Positions 17,617-26,352 of a DNA stretch of 64,000 nucleotides are shown one piece after another. Every line of letters starts with the position of its first letter. The stretch's first letter is position 1. The notes under the pieces were generated by a model. The model was not told the DNA's origin. It made no database searches and saw only the letters and a program-made list of their open reading frames with translations. The translations under genes were made by a program, and so were the position numbers. The stretch is from Campylobacteraceae bacterium (lineage in GTDB: Bacteria > Campylobacterota > Campylobacteria > Campylobacterales > Sulfurovaceae): contig JALWDJ010000030.1 of the NCBI GenBank assembly GCA_027014605.1, positions 1 through 64,000 of the forward strand. Direction: 5' to 3'.

Positions 17617-18837
17617 ATGAGAATATTAAATCCAAATTATATATATATTGATGATGATTTTAGAGAAAATATAGCTGTAGCCTTTAACTCTAAAATAGAG
17701 TTAATAGATAGTATAGAGAGATTAAAAGATAGATATCCAGATGCAGAGGTTATTAATTGTGGGAAAAACTCTGTATTATACCCAGGGTTTATAAATACAC
17801 ATGTTCATTTAGAGTTTTCTGCTAATAGGACTACTCTAAAGTATGGTAGTTTTATGAGATGGTTAAACTCTGTAATTGATAGTAGAGATAAGCTTTTAAA
17901 TAGTTGTGATAATGCTATGATGGAAAAGGTTTGTAGAGAGATGTTAAGTTCAGGCATTACATCGTTTGGGGCAATCTCTAGTTTTGGAACAGAGCTTGAA
18001 GTTTGTGAAAAGACTCCACAAAAAGTTATATTTTTTAATGAGTTAATAGGCTTAAATATGGCTTATATTGATGCTCTATATAATGATTTTTTAGTAAGAG
18101 TTAAAGCATCAAAAGAGGCAACTAAAAATGGGATAATACCAGCAATTGCTATACATTCACCATACTCTGTTCATCCAGTAGCTCTAAAGAGAGCATTAGA
18201 GATTGCAAAGGCTAGTGATATGTCAATATCTGCCCACTTTTTAGAGTCACCACAAGAGAGAGAGTGGTTAGAGAGTGGGAGTGGTGAGTTTTTAGAGTTT
18301 TTTAAAAAATACTTTAATACTACTCAACCAATGACTACTATAGATGAGTTTTTAAGCTATTTTGATAATACTCCAACACACTTTACACATATGACTCAGG
18401 CTAAAGAAAAAGAACTTAAATATATATCTAAAAAGGGACACTCAATAGCACACTGTCCTCGCTCAAATAGATTTCTTGGTTGTGGAAGATTAGATATAGA
18501 TAGAGTTAAAGATTTAGATATTCCATTTAGTGTAGCAACTGATGGGTTGAGTTCAAATAGTTCACTAAATATCTTTGATGAGTTATACTCTGCTCTAATG
18601 ATACATAATAGTGAAGATTTAATTAAACTCTCTAAACTTCTTATATCATCAGTTACAAGCCAACCTGCTAAGATATTTAATCTAAACTCTGGAGAGATAA
18701 AAGAGAAAAAAGATGCAGATTTTGCAATAGTTAAACTACCTGATACTCCATCATCTCTTAATGATATTGGACTCTATACAATATTGCATACTAAAAAAGT
18801 GGATAGTCTATTTATTGGTGGAGAGAGAATTATATGA
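17617..18837 (+). CDS. mqnX: amidohydrolase, probable aminofutalosine deaminase (menaquinone synthesis)
   Basis: Metal-dependent amidohydrolase of the TIM-barrel superfamily. Metal and catalytic motifs are present: NTHVHLEF, SAHFLES, THMTQ and ATDGLSSNSSLN. The NTHVHLEFSANRT...YGSFMRWLNSV start resembles the Campylobacterota enzyme (HP0267/Cj0067 group) that deaminates 6-amino-6-deoxyfutalosine in the futalosine route to menaquinone, the respiratory quinone of this phylum. Length of 406 residues fits. The stop overlaps the next gene by 4 bases. The general family is certain; the exact substrate rests on resemblance. Confidence 0.78.
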   Translation: MRILNPNYIYIDDDFRENIAVAFNSKIELIDSIERLKDRYPDAEVINCGKNSVLYPGFINTHVHLEFSANRTTLKYGSFMRWLNSVIDSRDKLLNSCDNAMMEKVCREMLSSGITSFGAISSFGTELEVCEKTPQKVIFFNELIGLNMAYIDALYNDFLVRVKASKEATKNGIIPAIAIHSPYSVHPVALKRALEIAKASDMSISAHFLESPQEREWLESGSGEFLEFFKKYFNTTQPMTTIDEFLSYFDNTPTHFTHMTQAKEKELKYISKKGHSIAHCPRSNRFLGCGRLDIDRVKDLDIPFSVATDGLSSNSSLNIFDELYSALMIHNSEDLIKLSKLLISSVTSQPAKIFNLNSGEIKEKKDADFAIVKLPDTPSSLNDIGLYTILHTKKVDSLFIGGERII

Positions 18838-20153
18838 GAATTATATCCATCTTTATAGCTATTTTTCTCTTTTATGGGTGTGAAGAGGTTGGCGATAATA
18901 TGCCTATTTTAAGTGATAAAAAAGAGAAACAACCAATTATTATTGTAAATAAAAATCGTCACTTAAATATTGCAGATTTTTGGATAGATAAGATTGAAGA
19001 TGCAGATAAGATTATTATGAGTAGAGAGGAGATAGAAAAGTTTAATAGTAGGGTAGCCTATGTAGAGAAGAAACTTACAAATTTTAAAGATATAAGTCCA
19101 ACATATAGTGGTAGTTGGGTTAAAAAGAGTATTGAGGGTATGTTAAAGGGAATTTCTCAACAAGCAGACTATTTTGAAGATGGAACTAGAATTGCCAATA
19201 GTTTTTTTAATGATTTAAAAGACTATATGGATATAGGAGCTATAGAAGATAGTGTTAAAACTCGTTATGCTTTAACTGTAAAATATACAAATCAAAGGAT
19301 TGTACCAACAGAGTTATCTCTTTTAAAGAGTAAAGAGCAGATATTTTTTGATAGAAATCAGAACTCTGCATTGGATATTGGAACACCTATTGCTATTTTA
19401 CATACAACAAAAGATGGAAAGTGGCATTTTGGAATAGCACCTACTAGTTCAGGTTGGATTAGAGATAAAGATATAGCATTTGGAACAAAATCAGATATAG
19501 GTGGATTTTTAAATACAAAAAAATTTATTGTTACAACAGAAGCAAAAAGTTCCATTAAGATAGCAGGTAGATATTATGACTACTTAAGAATGGGAGTTAG
19601 ATTGCCATATATTTTAACTGTTGACAATATGGTTATGGTATTAGTTCCAACTAGAGATGAAAATGGAACTCTTATACTTAGTAATGGTACTATTAGGTCA
19701 AATCATACTCATAAAGGTTATTTAGATTACACTCCAAACAATATATTAACAGAGGCTTTTAAATTTTTAAATGCACCTTATGGTTGGGGTGGCTCTTTTG
19801 GAGAGCAGGATTGCTCTAAATTTATCCAAGAGATATATGCTACTGTTGGAGTTAAAATGCCAAGAAATTCACTATCTCAAAGTATGGTAGGAGATAAATT
19901 TTTAGATTTAGCTCCTCTATCTAAAGAGGCAAAATCGGCTCTATTGATAAATTCAGCCCATATCGGAGCTACTATTGTTCATCTAAAAGGGCATATTATG
20001 CTATATATAGGTGAATATAAGGGAGAGCCTTATGTTATTCAGACTGTTTGGGGAGACTCTAAGAGACACTATCCATTAGGAAGAACTGCTGTAACATCTC
20101 TAAATTTTAATGACTATCTTAGTAAGATAGATAGAGCCACTCTTATAGAGTAG
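18834..20153 (+). CDS. SH3-domain NlpC/P60 lipoprotein, probable murein endopeptidase
   Basis: Peptidoglycan hydrolase anchored as a lipoprotein (signal ends at FLFYGC, lipid on that cysteine). An N-terminal stabilising region and SH3-like domains (about 130-300) are followed by an NlpC/P60 domain; the catalytic cysteine is C327 in GEQDCSKFIQE and the histidine is in KGHIMLYIG. Length of 439 residues matches the C40-peptidase group with tandem SH3 domains. It is coupled by a 4-base overlap to the amidohydrolase gene and converges on an outer-membrane protein gene 4 bases away. Confidence 0.88.
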   Translation: MRIISIFIAIFLFYGCEEVGDNMPILSDKKEKQPIIIVNKNRHLNIADFWIDKIEDADKIIMSREEIEKFNSRVAYVEKKLTNFKDISPTYSGSWVKKSIEGMLKGISQQADYFEDGTRIANSFFNDLKDYMDIGAIEDSVKTRYALTVKYTNQRIVPTELSLLKSKEQIFFDRNQNSALDIGTPIAILHTTKDGKWHFGIAPTSSGWIRDKDIAFGTKSDIGGFLNTKKFIVTTEAKSSIKIAGRYYDYLRMGVRLPYILTVDNMVMVLVPTRDENGTLILSNGTIRSNHTHKGYLDYTPNNILTEAFKFLNAPYGWGGSFGEQDCSKFIQEIYATVGVKMPRNSLSQSMVGDKFLDLAPLSKEAKSALLINSAHIGATIVHLKGHIMLYIGEYKGEPYVIQTVWGDSKRHYPLGRTAVTSLNFNDYLSKIDRATLIE

Positions 20154-20157
20154 CTTT

Positions 20158-20925
20158 TTAAAAGTCATAAGTTACCCCTGCACTAAAGGCATCTAGTTGT
20201 GGAGCATGTTTTTTAGCAACAAGTCTCTCATAATCTAAGAAAAAGCCTATTCCCTTCTCTTGATTTCCTTTTCCATCAAACTTTCTTGAGTATATACCAT
20301 CTTTTGGAATATCTTTTGATAAATCAAACTCTAAACCACCACCAAAAGCCATACTCTCTGCATTTAGATGTGGAGTATTTTTCCCTTTTACTCTTGTCTT
20401 TGCAAATCCCAATAGTCCATATAGATTTGTTATATCTCCAAGTGGTATCATAGGTTTTACAAAGAGTCCTGTATGTGTAAGTGACATATCTTCATCTTCT
20501 GCAAAGCTTACAATTCCCCTTGCCTCTACGCCAATATATGGATTATAGTCATATCCAACTCTACCTAAAACAGCCATATTTCTCTCTTTATTTGAAATCT
20601 TTTGAGTGATTGAGTTATTTGTGCATTTACAAGTATCGTAGTATCTATTTCCTGTAATTCCAAGTCCCACATAGAAACCACTTGGATTTATCTCCTTTTT
20701 AGAGGGTGGAGGGACAACCTTTACATGCTCTTTTATAACAATAGGAGTCGGTTCTACCTTAATCGGCTCTTTTATTGGCTCAATATATGTTTCTGGTTCT
20801 GCATTTTGGGTTGCTAACTCTACATCATTACTCTCATAAGGAGTTACTACAGATATATCTCCTCCTGAGTAGCCTAAAAAACTCATTGATATTATAGTAA
20901 TAGTTAATAGTTTTATATTTTTCAT
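20158..20925 (-). CDS. predicted outer-membrane beta-barrel protein with Pro-rich linker
   Basis: Secreted protein (Sec signal ends near LGYSG) with a Pro/Glu/Val-rich linker (about residues 40-78, PIKEPIKVEPTPIVIKEHVK) followed by an OmpA-like eight-strand barrel: alternating hydrophobic strands such as GFYVGLGITGNRYY, VGYDYNPYIGVEARGI and a terminal aromatic residue (AGVTYDF) expected for BAM recognition. Length is 255 residues. Cys-x-Cys (CKC) sits in the first surface loop. No specific function can be given. Confidence 0.75.
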   Translation of the reverse strand: MKNIKLLTITIISMSFLGYSGGDISVVTPYESNDVELATQNAEPETYIEPIKEPIKVEPTPIVIKEHVKVVPPPSKKEINPSGFYVGLGITGNRYYDTCKCTNNSITQKISNKERNMAVLGRVGYDYNPYIGVEARGIVSFAEDEDMSLTHTGLFVKPMIPLGDITNLYGLLGFAKTRVKGKNTPHLNAESMAFGGGLEFDLSKDIPKDGIYSRKFDGKGNQEKGIGFFLDYERLVAKKHAPQLDAFSAGVTYDF

Positions 20926-21006
20926 CTTATTATACCTTTAATTTAAAAAGAAATATTTTAAATATATTGATTATACCTAAAATTAAATTTTCTTTAAATT
21001 AAATAA

Positions 21007-21825
21007 TTAATAGGATTTTGAATTTTTTTTTAATATAAAATAGATAACTATTGATATAGATAACATAACTAAACTCTGTATCTGTCCCATTGTAACCCAA
21101 TTATCATATAGATACCCTAGTTGAATATCTGGTTGTCTCCAAAATTCAGATATAAATCTCATTATACTATAGAGTATCGCATATAGTACCATAAGTTCAC
21201 CATCAAAAGATTTTCGTTTTCTATATATAAATAAAATAACTGCTACAACAAATCCCTCTAAAAATGCCTCGTATAGTTGAGATGGATGTCTTAAAACTCC
21301 ATCTACATATATTCCCCATGGTACATCTGTAGCTCTTCCTATTAACTCTTGATTTAAAAAGTTTCCAATTCTACCAAATATATATCCAACAGGAATTGAA
21401 AGGGCTACTATATCTACTATCTTAGGGAGTATATTAGGATGTTTTCTTGAAAATAGATATGAACTAATCATAGCTCCAACCACTGCACCATGATAACTCA
21501 TTCCTCTAATACCAACAAACTCTCCATTATGAAAAGGGTTAAAGATTTGCCAAGGGTGAGATAGATAATATATTGTATTAATATCATAAAATAAAATATA
21601 CCAAATTCTTGCACCTAAAATAATGCCAATCTCTATCCATATAAAATAGTTATCTAATACTTCAATCTCTATATTTATAGAGTCTTTCTTAATAATCCAC
21701 TTAGCAAACCATAGAGCTGTAAGTAGTGCTGATATATACATAATTCCATACCAATGTACAGATATAATACCAAGATTAAAAGCTATAGGGTTAAAGTGTT
21801 CATAAATGTGGTTCCAATATTCCAA
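21007..21825 (-). CDS. lgt: prolipoprotein diacylglyceryl transferase Lgt
   Basis: Inner-membrane enzyme adding diacylglycerol to the lipobox cysteine, the first step of lipoprotein maturation. Conserved segments are HWYGIMY, RGMSYHGAVVGA, and the Lgt signature GRIGNFLNQELIGRATDVPWG; seven membrane helices are expected. I start it at TTG 21825, because AAAGG at 21832-21836 lies six bases upstream and the product then begins MEYWNHIYEHFNP as in relatives; the upstream TTG 21840 has no such site. Product length is 272 residues. Reads divergently from arsR. Confidence 0.95.
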   Translation of the reverse strand: MEYWNHIYEHFNPIAFNLGIISVHWYGIMYISALLTALWFAKWIIKKDSINIEIEVLDNYFIWIEIGIILGARIWYILFYDINTIYYLSHPWQIFNPFHNGEFVGIRGMSYHGAVVGAMISSYLFSRKHPNILPKIVDIVALSIPVGYIFGRIGNFLNQELIGRATDVPWGIYVDGVLRHPSQLYEAFLEGFVVAVILFIYRKRKSFDGELMVLYAILYSIMRFISEFWRQPDIQLGYLYDNWVTMGQIQSLVMLSISIVIYFILKKNSKSY

Positions 21826-21905
21826 TTTTTGCCTTTGCAATTTTTATTATAAATTAACTTCTTAAATGATATTATTCCATAATTTTACCTATATAAGGAT
21901 TTACT

Positions 21906-22583
21906 ATTATAAAAATTTTAATGATAGAAGATGATTATGAACTTTCTCAAATATTGACTGAATATTTAAATAAGTTTGATATTGAGGTTGTTGATGCAGA
22001 AGAGCCATATATTGGGCTTTCTTTATTAACTCAACATAAATTCGACCTTATTATTTTAGATTTAACTCTCCCTGGTATTGATGGATTAGAGGTTATTCCT
22101 AAAATCAGAAAAAATTTATCTATTCCAATTATTGTCTCCTCTGCTAGAGATGATATAACTGATAAGGTAATTGCACTAGAGAGAGGTGCAGATGATTATA
22201 TGCCCAAACCTTATGACCCCAGAGAACTTGTAACTCGAATAAAAACTATTCTTAGACGAGTTCAAAAAAGTAATGAAAAACCTGTAAGAAAATCTCTTTT
22301 TGAATTAAATTATAATGCTAGAAGTATCACTTTTAATAATAAATTATTGGAGTTAACAGCTGCTGAGTTTGATATTTTATCTATATTAATTAAACAGAAA
22401 AATCATGCTGTATCAAGAGAGCAGCTATTATATGAAAGTGAACATATTGATGATAATAGTTCAATTAAAAATATTGATGTAATGATTTCACGAATAAGAC
22501 ATAAATTATCAAATATTGATAAGGAGCATACATATATTAAACCTGTTAGGGGAGTAGGGTATTTACTTACAGAAGAGGTTTAA
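21906..22583 (+). CDS. arsR: ArsR-like OmpR-family response regulator, probable ATT start
   Basis: Two-component regulator with a receiver domain (phospho-acceptor D52 in LDLTLPG, acidic cluster EDD, conserved Lys in YMPKPYDPREL) and a winged-helix DNA-binding domain. ATG 21921 would cut off the first beta strand (IKILMIEDD) and has no ribosome-binding site at the proper distance. AAGGA at 21895-21899 is six bases before ATT 21906; starting there aligns the product with H. pylori ArsR, which as I remember it begins MIEVLMIEDD. ATA 21909 is a weaker alternative. Product is 225 residues. Its likely kinase is the ArsS-like gene at 2128-3348. It is not in an operon with a kinase. Confidence 0.85.
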   Translation: MIKILMIEDDYELSQILTEYLNKFDIEVVDAEEPYIGLSLLTQHKFDLIILDLTLPGIDGLEVIPKIRKNLSIPIIVSSARDDITDKVIALERGADDYMPKPYDPRELVTRIKTILRRVQKSNEKPVRKSLFELNYNARSITFNNKLLELTAAEFDILSILIKQKNHAVSREQLLYESEHIDDNSSIKNIDVMISRIRHKLSNIDKEHTYIKPVRGVGYLLTEEV

Positions 22584-22622
22584 ATATTTTTATTTTTATA
22601 TCTTTTTAAATTTAATATATTA

Positions 22623-23456
22623 TTAATTTAATATATTATGAAGAGTATTTGCTTCTAACATCCATTGATGTAGAGATTTCCAATCTTTATCTTCTATCAT
22701 CTTTTTGCATATTTTTAACTCCTGATTAAAAGCCTCTATGGCTTCTAGCAGATTTTCTCTATTTTGTCTAAAAATATCTTCCCACATATTTGGGGAACTT
22801 TTTGCAATACGACTCATACTTCTAAATCCTCCTCCAGCTAAAGCTATAATATTAGTTGAATCTTCTTGTTTCATAACAGAGTTAGCAATAGCATAACTTA
22901 CAGCATGAGGCATATGAGATATAAATGCAGCGTGTCTATCATGCTCATCTGCACCCATAAATATGATTTTTGCTCTAATATCATTAAATATTTTAATGGC
23001 TTTGTTTAGTTGCAACTCTCCACTTTTTTCCCTATCACAAACTACCATTATTTTATCTTTATATAATCCATCAATAGAAGCAGTTGGTCCAAATTTTTCT
23101 GTACCAGTCATTGGATGTGCAGTTACAACTAACTCTCTTATATTTTTTGGAATACTATTAGATATTTTAGATTTACTACTACCAAAATCTATAATAGTTC
23201 TATTTTTAGGTATATCTTGTAGCTTGTTAATAGTGTTAATAATTGCATCAACAGGTATTGTTAAAAATATGACTTCACACTTTTTTATATCTTCAAATTT
23301 TTCATATATTTCATCAACAAGATTTAATAAAATTGCTTCTTTCTGATGCTTTTTATTATGGTCATATCCAATAATATGATATTTGTTAGGAAATTTTTTT
23401 AGTGCTAATCCTAAAGAACCACCCATTAATCCAAGACCTATAATTCCAATATTCAT
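22623..23456 (-). CDS. tyrA: prephenate dehydrogenase TyrA
   Basis: NAD(P)-dependent enzyme of tyrosine synthesis. N-terminal Rossmann motif GIIGLGLMGGSLGLAL; catalytic histidine in VTAHPMTGTEKFG; the helical dimerisation part contains HDRHAAFISHMPHAVSYA and LAGGGFRSMSRIA. Length of 277 residues is that of the monofunctional enzyme without chorismate mutase or ACT domain. Convergent with arsR; divergent from bamA. Confidence 0.96.
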   Translation of the reverse strand: MNIGIIGLGLMGGSLGLALKKFPNKYHIIGYDHNKKHQKEAILLNLVDEIYEKFEDIKKCEVIFLTIPVDAIINTINKLQDIPKNRTIIDFGSSKSKISNSIPKNIRELVVTAHPMTGTEKFGPTASIDGLYKDKIMVVCDREKSGELQLNKAIKIFNDIRAKIIFMGADEHDRHAAFISHMPHAVSYAIANSVMKQEDSTNIIALAGGGFRSMSRIAKSSPNMWEDIFRQNRENLLEAIEAFNQELKICKKMIEDKDWKSLHQWMLEANTLHNILN

Positions 23457-23564
23457 CTCTTATCCCTTATTTAACAACTAAATTATAGCACTTTTTTAGT
23501 GAAAAGAAGATACACTAATGCTATTTTAATAAGAAGATATAGATTTAAGGAATTATTTAATTTT

Positions 23565-25817
23565 ATGAAAAGAATTTTACCACTATCAATTACAGTTAGT
23601 TCACTCCTCCTATCACAAACTATTAATCGTATAGAGTATAAAGGGCTTTTTCATCTATCTAAAGATGTAGCTTCTGAAATATCTGATATTCATGCAGGAG
23701 ATGAGTTTGATATAAATAAAATTGATGAGTCACTTAAAAAGTTTTATAAACAGGGATACTTCTCTGATATATGGGTATCACTTACAGATAATAATGTATT
23801 AATATATAATTTTAAAGAGAAATCAGTAATATCAAAACTACAAATAAATGGATATAGTTCAGATGATGAACAAGAGGCACTATTTGCAGAGCTTGGGTTA
23901 AAAAAGGGTGACTTATATGATAAAGAGAAGATAAACAGAGCTAAAGAGAGATTAATTAAGAAGATTGAGGCAGAGGGATATTATGATACAGTAGTAGAGG
24001 TTACAGTTGAGCCTAAAGAGGATAGTATTGCATTGACATTTGATGTTAATAAGGGAGAGAAGATACATATTAAAAAAATCTATTTTGATGGTGCTAAGAA
24101 GATAGATAGAGATGAACTAGAAGATGCTTTAGCCAATCAAGAGGAGGATACTTTAGGTTGGTTGCCAGGTTTAAGTGATGGTGTAGCACATCTTGATCAA
24201 CTCAAATATGACCAATTTAGAGCAAAAGATGTATATATGAGAAATGGTTATCTTGATGCAGAGGTTGATGCTCCTTTACTTAGAGTTGATAATGGTTCAT
24301 ATATTGCTGATATATCATATCAGATTAAAGAGGGAGAGCAGTATAGATTAAATAATATTAATATAGAAGGTTTAGTTGAGAATATAGATAAAGATGAGCT
24401 ATTAAGTGAGCTTCATTTAGTTAAAGGAAAAGTATTTAATATTCAGAAATTAAGAAAAGATTTAGCACTTATAAGAGAGAGAGTTGCTAATTTAGGATAT
24501 GCCTATGCGAAGGTAATTCCTAATTTTAGACAAAATAGAGATAATCATACAGTTGATATAGATTTTTTAATTAAAGCTGGAAACAAGGTATATATTAATG
24601 ATGTAATTATTTCAGGAAACTATTCAACTAAAGATAGAGTTATAAGACGAGATGTATATTTAGCACCTGGAGATTTATTTAATTTAACAGATTTAAAAGA
24701 TAGTATAAGCACATTAAAGAGAAGAGGATATTTTGAAAAGGTTGATATTAAACAGCAGAGAGTTGATGCTAATAGGATTAATTTAATTGTAAAAGTAAAA
24801 GAGACTGCAACAGGTAGTATTCAAGCTGGTGGTGGATATGGTTCATATCAACATTTTATGTTAAATGCTGCAATATCAGATAGAAATATATTTGGTTCAG
24901 GTATAAGTTCTAGTCTTAGTTTTGATTTATCTAAGGTATCTAGTAATTATTCATTTTCAATAAATAATCCTAGAGTATTTGATAGTGAATATAGTTTAGG
25001 TATGAATGTATATAAAAATAAGTATGATTTTCCAACATATCAACATGATACATTTGGATTTGGAACAAATATTGGAAAACAGTTAACTAGAAATCTATAT
25101 GGATTTGTAGGATATAGTTATAGTAAAAATAAGATTGATACAAATGATACAACAAACTCTTTAATTAGTAGTGTATTTAGTAATGAAGATTTGAGTTATG
25201 CTAAGAGTACATTTAATGTAGGGCTTACTTATGATAGTACAGATGACTATTTTGTACCCAGAAAAGGGGTAATTGTTGGTGGTAGTTTAGGATATTCTGG
25301 AGTTGGTGGAGATGAGAAGTTTTTAGCATATCAAGCTAAATTTGGAGCATATTATGGAATGGAAGAGCTTATTGATTATGATTTAATTTTTAGATATAAA
25401 GTAAGGGCTAATATGTTACAAGATGAAGGGCATATCTCTGGTCCAGAAAAGTTATTTTTAGGTGGAGTCTCTTCTGTTAGGGGTTATCAACCATATACTA
25501 TTGCCCCATCTACATATGGTAAAAATGCTAATGGAGATACTACAAGAACAATTAATGGTGGTAAAAAAAGTTTAGTCAATACTATTGAGGCTAGTATTCC
25601 ATTATCAAAATCTGCTAAGATGCGTTTAACATTTTTTGCTGATTATGGTATGATTGGAGAAGAGAGTTTTAGTGAGATTAAGAGAGCTGGATATGGAACA
25701 TCAATAGAGTGGTACTCACCAATAGGACCTATTAATCTAATATTTGGACGAGCTAAAAATGCAGGTCTATTAGAGAGAACCTCGTCATTTGAGTTTACTA
25801 TGGGAAGGAAGTTTTAA
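23565..25817 (+). CDS. bamA: outer membrane protein assembly factor BamA
   Basis: Omp85-family core of the BAM complex, inserting beta-barrel proteins in the outer membrane. ATG 23565 gives a signal peptide (MKRILPLSITVSSLLLSQT) and POTRA repeats (about residues 20-410), then a 16-strand barrel with the substrate-exit motif GGVSSVRGYQ (VRGF/Y motif of loop 6) and terminal Phe. The product is 750 residues. An upstream in-frame start at 23499 would hide the signal peptide and is rejected, though the ribosome-binding site AAGGA is 14 bases away from the chosen ATG. Followed closely by a small lipoprotein gene. Confidence 0.95.
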   Translation: MKRILPLSITVSSLLLSQTINRIEYKGLFHLSKDVASEISDIHAGDEFDINKIDESLKKFYKQGYFSDIWVSLTDNNVLIYNFKEKSVISKLQINGYSSDDEQEALFAELGLKKGDLYDKEKINRAKERLIKKIEAEGYYDTVVEVTVEPKEDSIALTFDVNKGEKIHIKKIYFDGAKKIDRDELEDALANQEEDTLGWLPGLSDGVAHLDQLKYDQFRAKDVYMRNGYLDAEVDAPLLRVDNGSYIADISYQIKEGEQYRLNNINIEGLVENIDKDELLSELHLVKGKVFNIQKLRKDLALIRERVANLGYAYAKVIPNFRQNRDNHTVDIDFLIKAGNKVYINDVIISGNYSTKDRVIRRDVYLAPGDLFNLTDLKDSISTLKRRGYFEKVDIKQQRVDANRINLIVKVKETATGSIQAGGGYGSYQHFMLNAAISDRNIFGSGISSSLSFDLSKVSSNYSFSINNPRVFDSEYSLGMNVYKNKYDFPTYQHDTFGFGTNIGKQLTRNLYGFVGYSYSKNKIDTNDTTNSLISSVFSNEDLSYAKSTFNVGLTYDSTDDYFVPRKGVIVGGSLGYSGVGGDEKFLAYQAKFGAYYGMEELIDYDLIFRYKVRANMLQDEGHISGPEKLFLGGVSSVRGYQPYTIAPSTYGKNANGDTTRTINGGKKSLVNTIEASIPLSKSAKMRLTFFADYGMIGEESFSEIKRAGYGTSIEWYSPIGPINLIFGRAKNAGLLERTSSFEFTMGRKF

Positions 25818-25826
25818 AATAGAGTG

Positions 25827-26270
25827 ATGAGATTTATTGTACTATTGTCTTTTTTAATATTTGGGTGTAGTTCTCATAATAATATGGTGAAGAAGAGAGA
25901 GTATGCTATATATTTTGATACATCAAATATAGATTTTCATAATAAAAATCTAATTCTTGCTAAGATTAATAATAGATTTTACTATATTAGAAGAGATGGT
26001 AAAGCTATGCCTGTATATATTAATCAAAAAGGGAAAATAGATAAATTTCAAGAGGGATTGGCTAGAGTTAAAATTAATGGTAAAATTGGATTTTTCAATA
26101 AAAATCTTGATATGGTAATAGAGCCTTTTTATGATTTTGCTTTTCCCTTTCATAATGGTATTGCTGATATATGTGTTGGTTGTGTTGAGAAGATAGAAGA
26201 TAATAGTAGTCTATTGGATGGTGGAGAGTGGAAAAGGATTAATAGAGAGGGACTAATTATAGAAGAGTAG
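25827..26270 (+). CDS. small lipoprotein with WG repeat
   Basis: A lipoprotein of 147 residues: signal peptide MRFIVLLSFLIFGC with lipobox cysteine at 14. The mature part contains a WG-type repeat (INQKGKIDKFQEGLARVKINGKIGFFNKNLDMVIEPFYDFAFPFHNG), a beta-rich module found in many envelope proteins of unknown role, and two later cysteines (CVGC). ATG 25827 is preferred over GTG 25824 because the signal peptide begins there. It starts nine bases after bamA, so it may be cotranscribed. Confidence 0.68.
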   Translation: MRFIVLLSFLIFGCSSHNNMVKKREYAIYFDTSNIDFHNKNLILAKINNRFYYIRRDGKAMPVYINQKGKIDKFQEGLARVKINGKIGFFNKNLDMVIEPFYDFAFPFHNGIADICVGCVEKIEDNSSLLDGGEWKRINREGLIIEE

Positions 26271-26352
26271 TTAGTTTATAATAATTTTTGTTCTTTTTTA
26301 GTAACTTTTAGATATAATTTAAAATAGTTAATTAAATTTTGGGAGTTACTTT

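Noticed and set aside
22963-23346. Open frame of 127 codons on the plus strand inside tyrA
   Set aside because: Lies wholly antisense to tyrA, which has clear motifs; composition is that of reverse-strand shadow and there is no ribosome-binding site.
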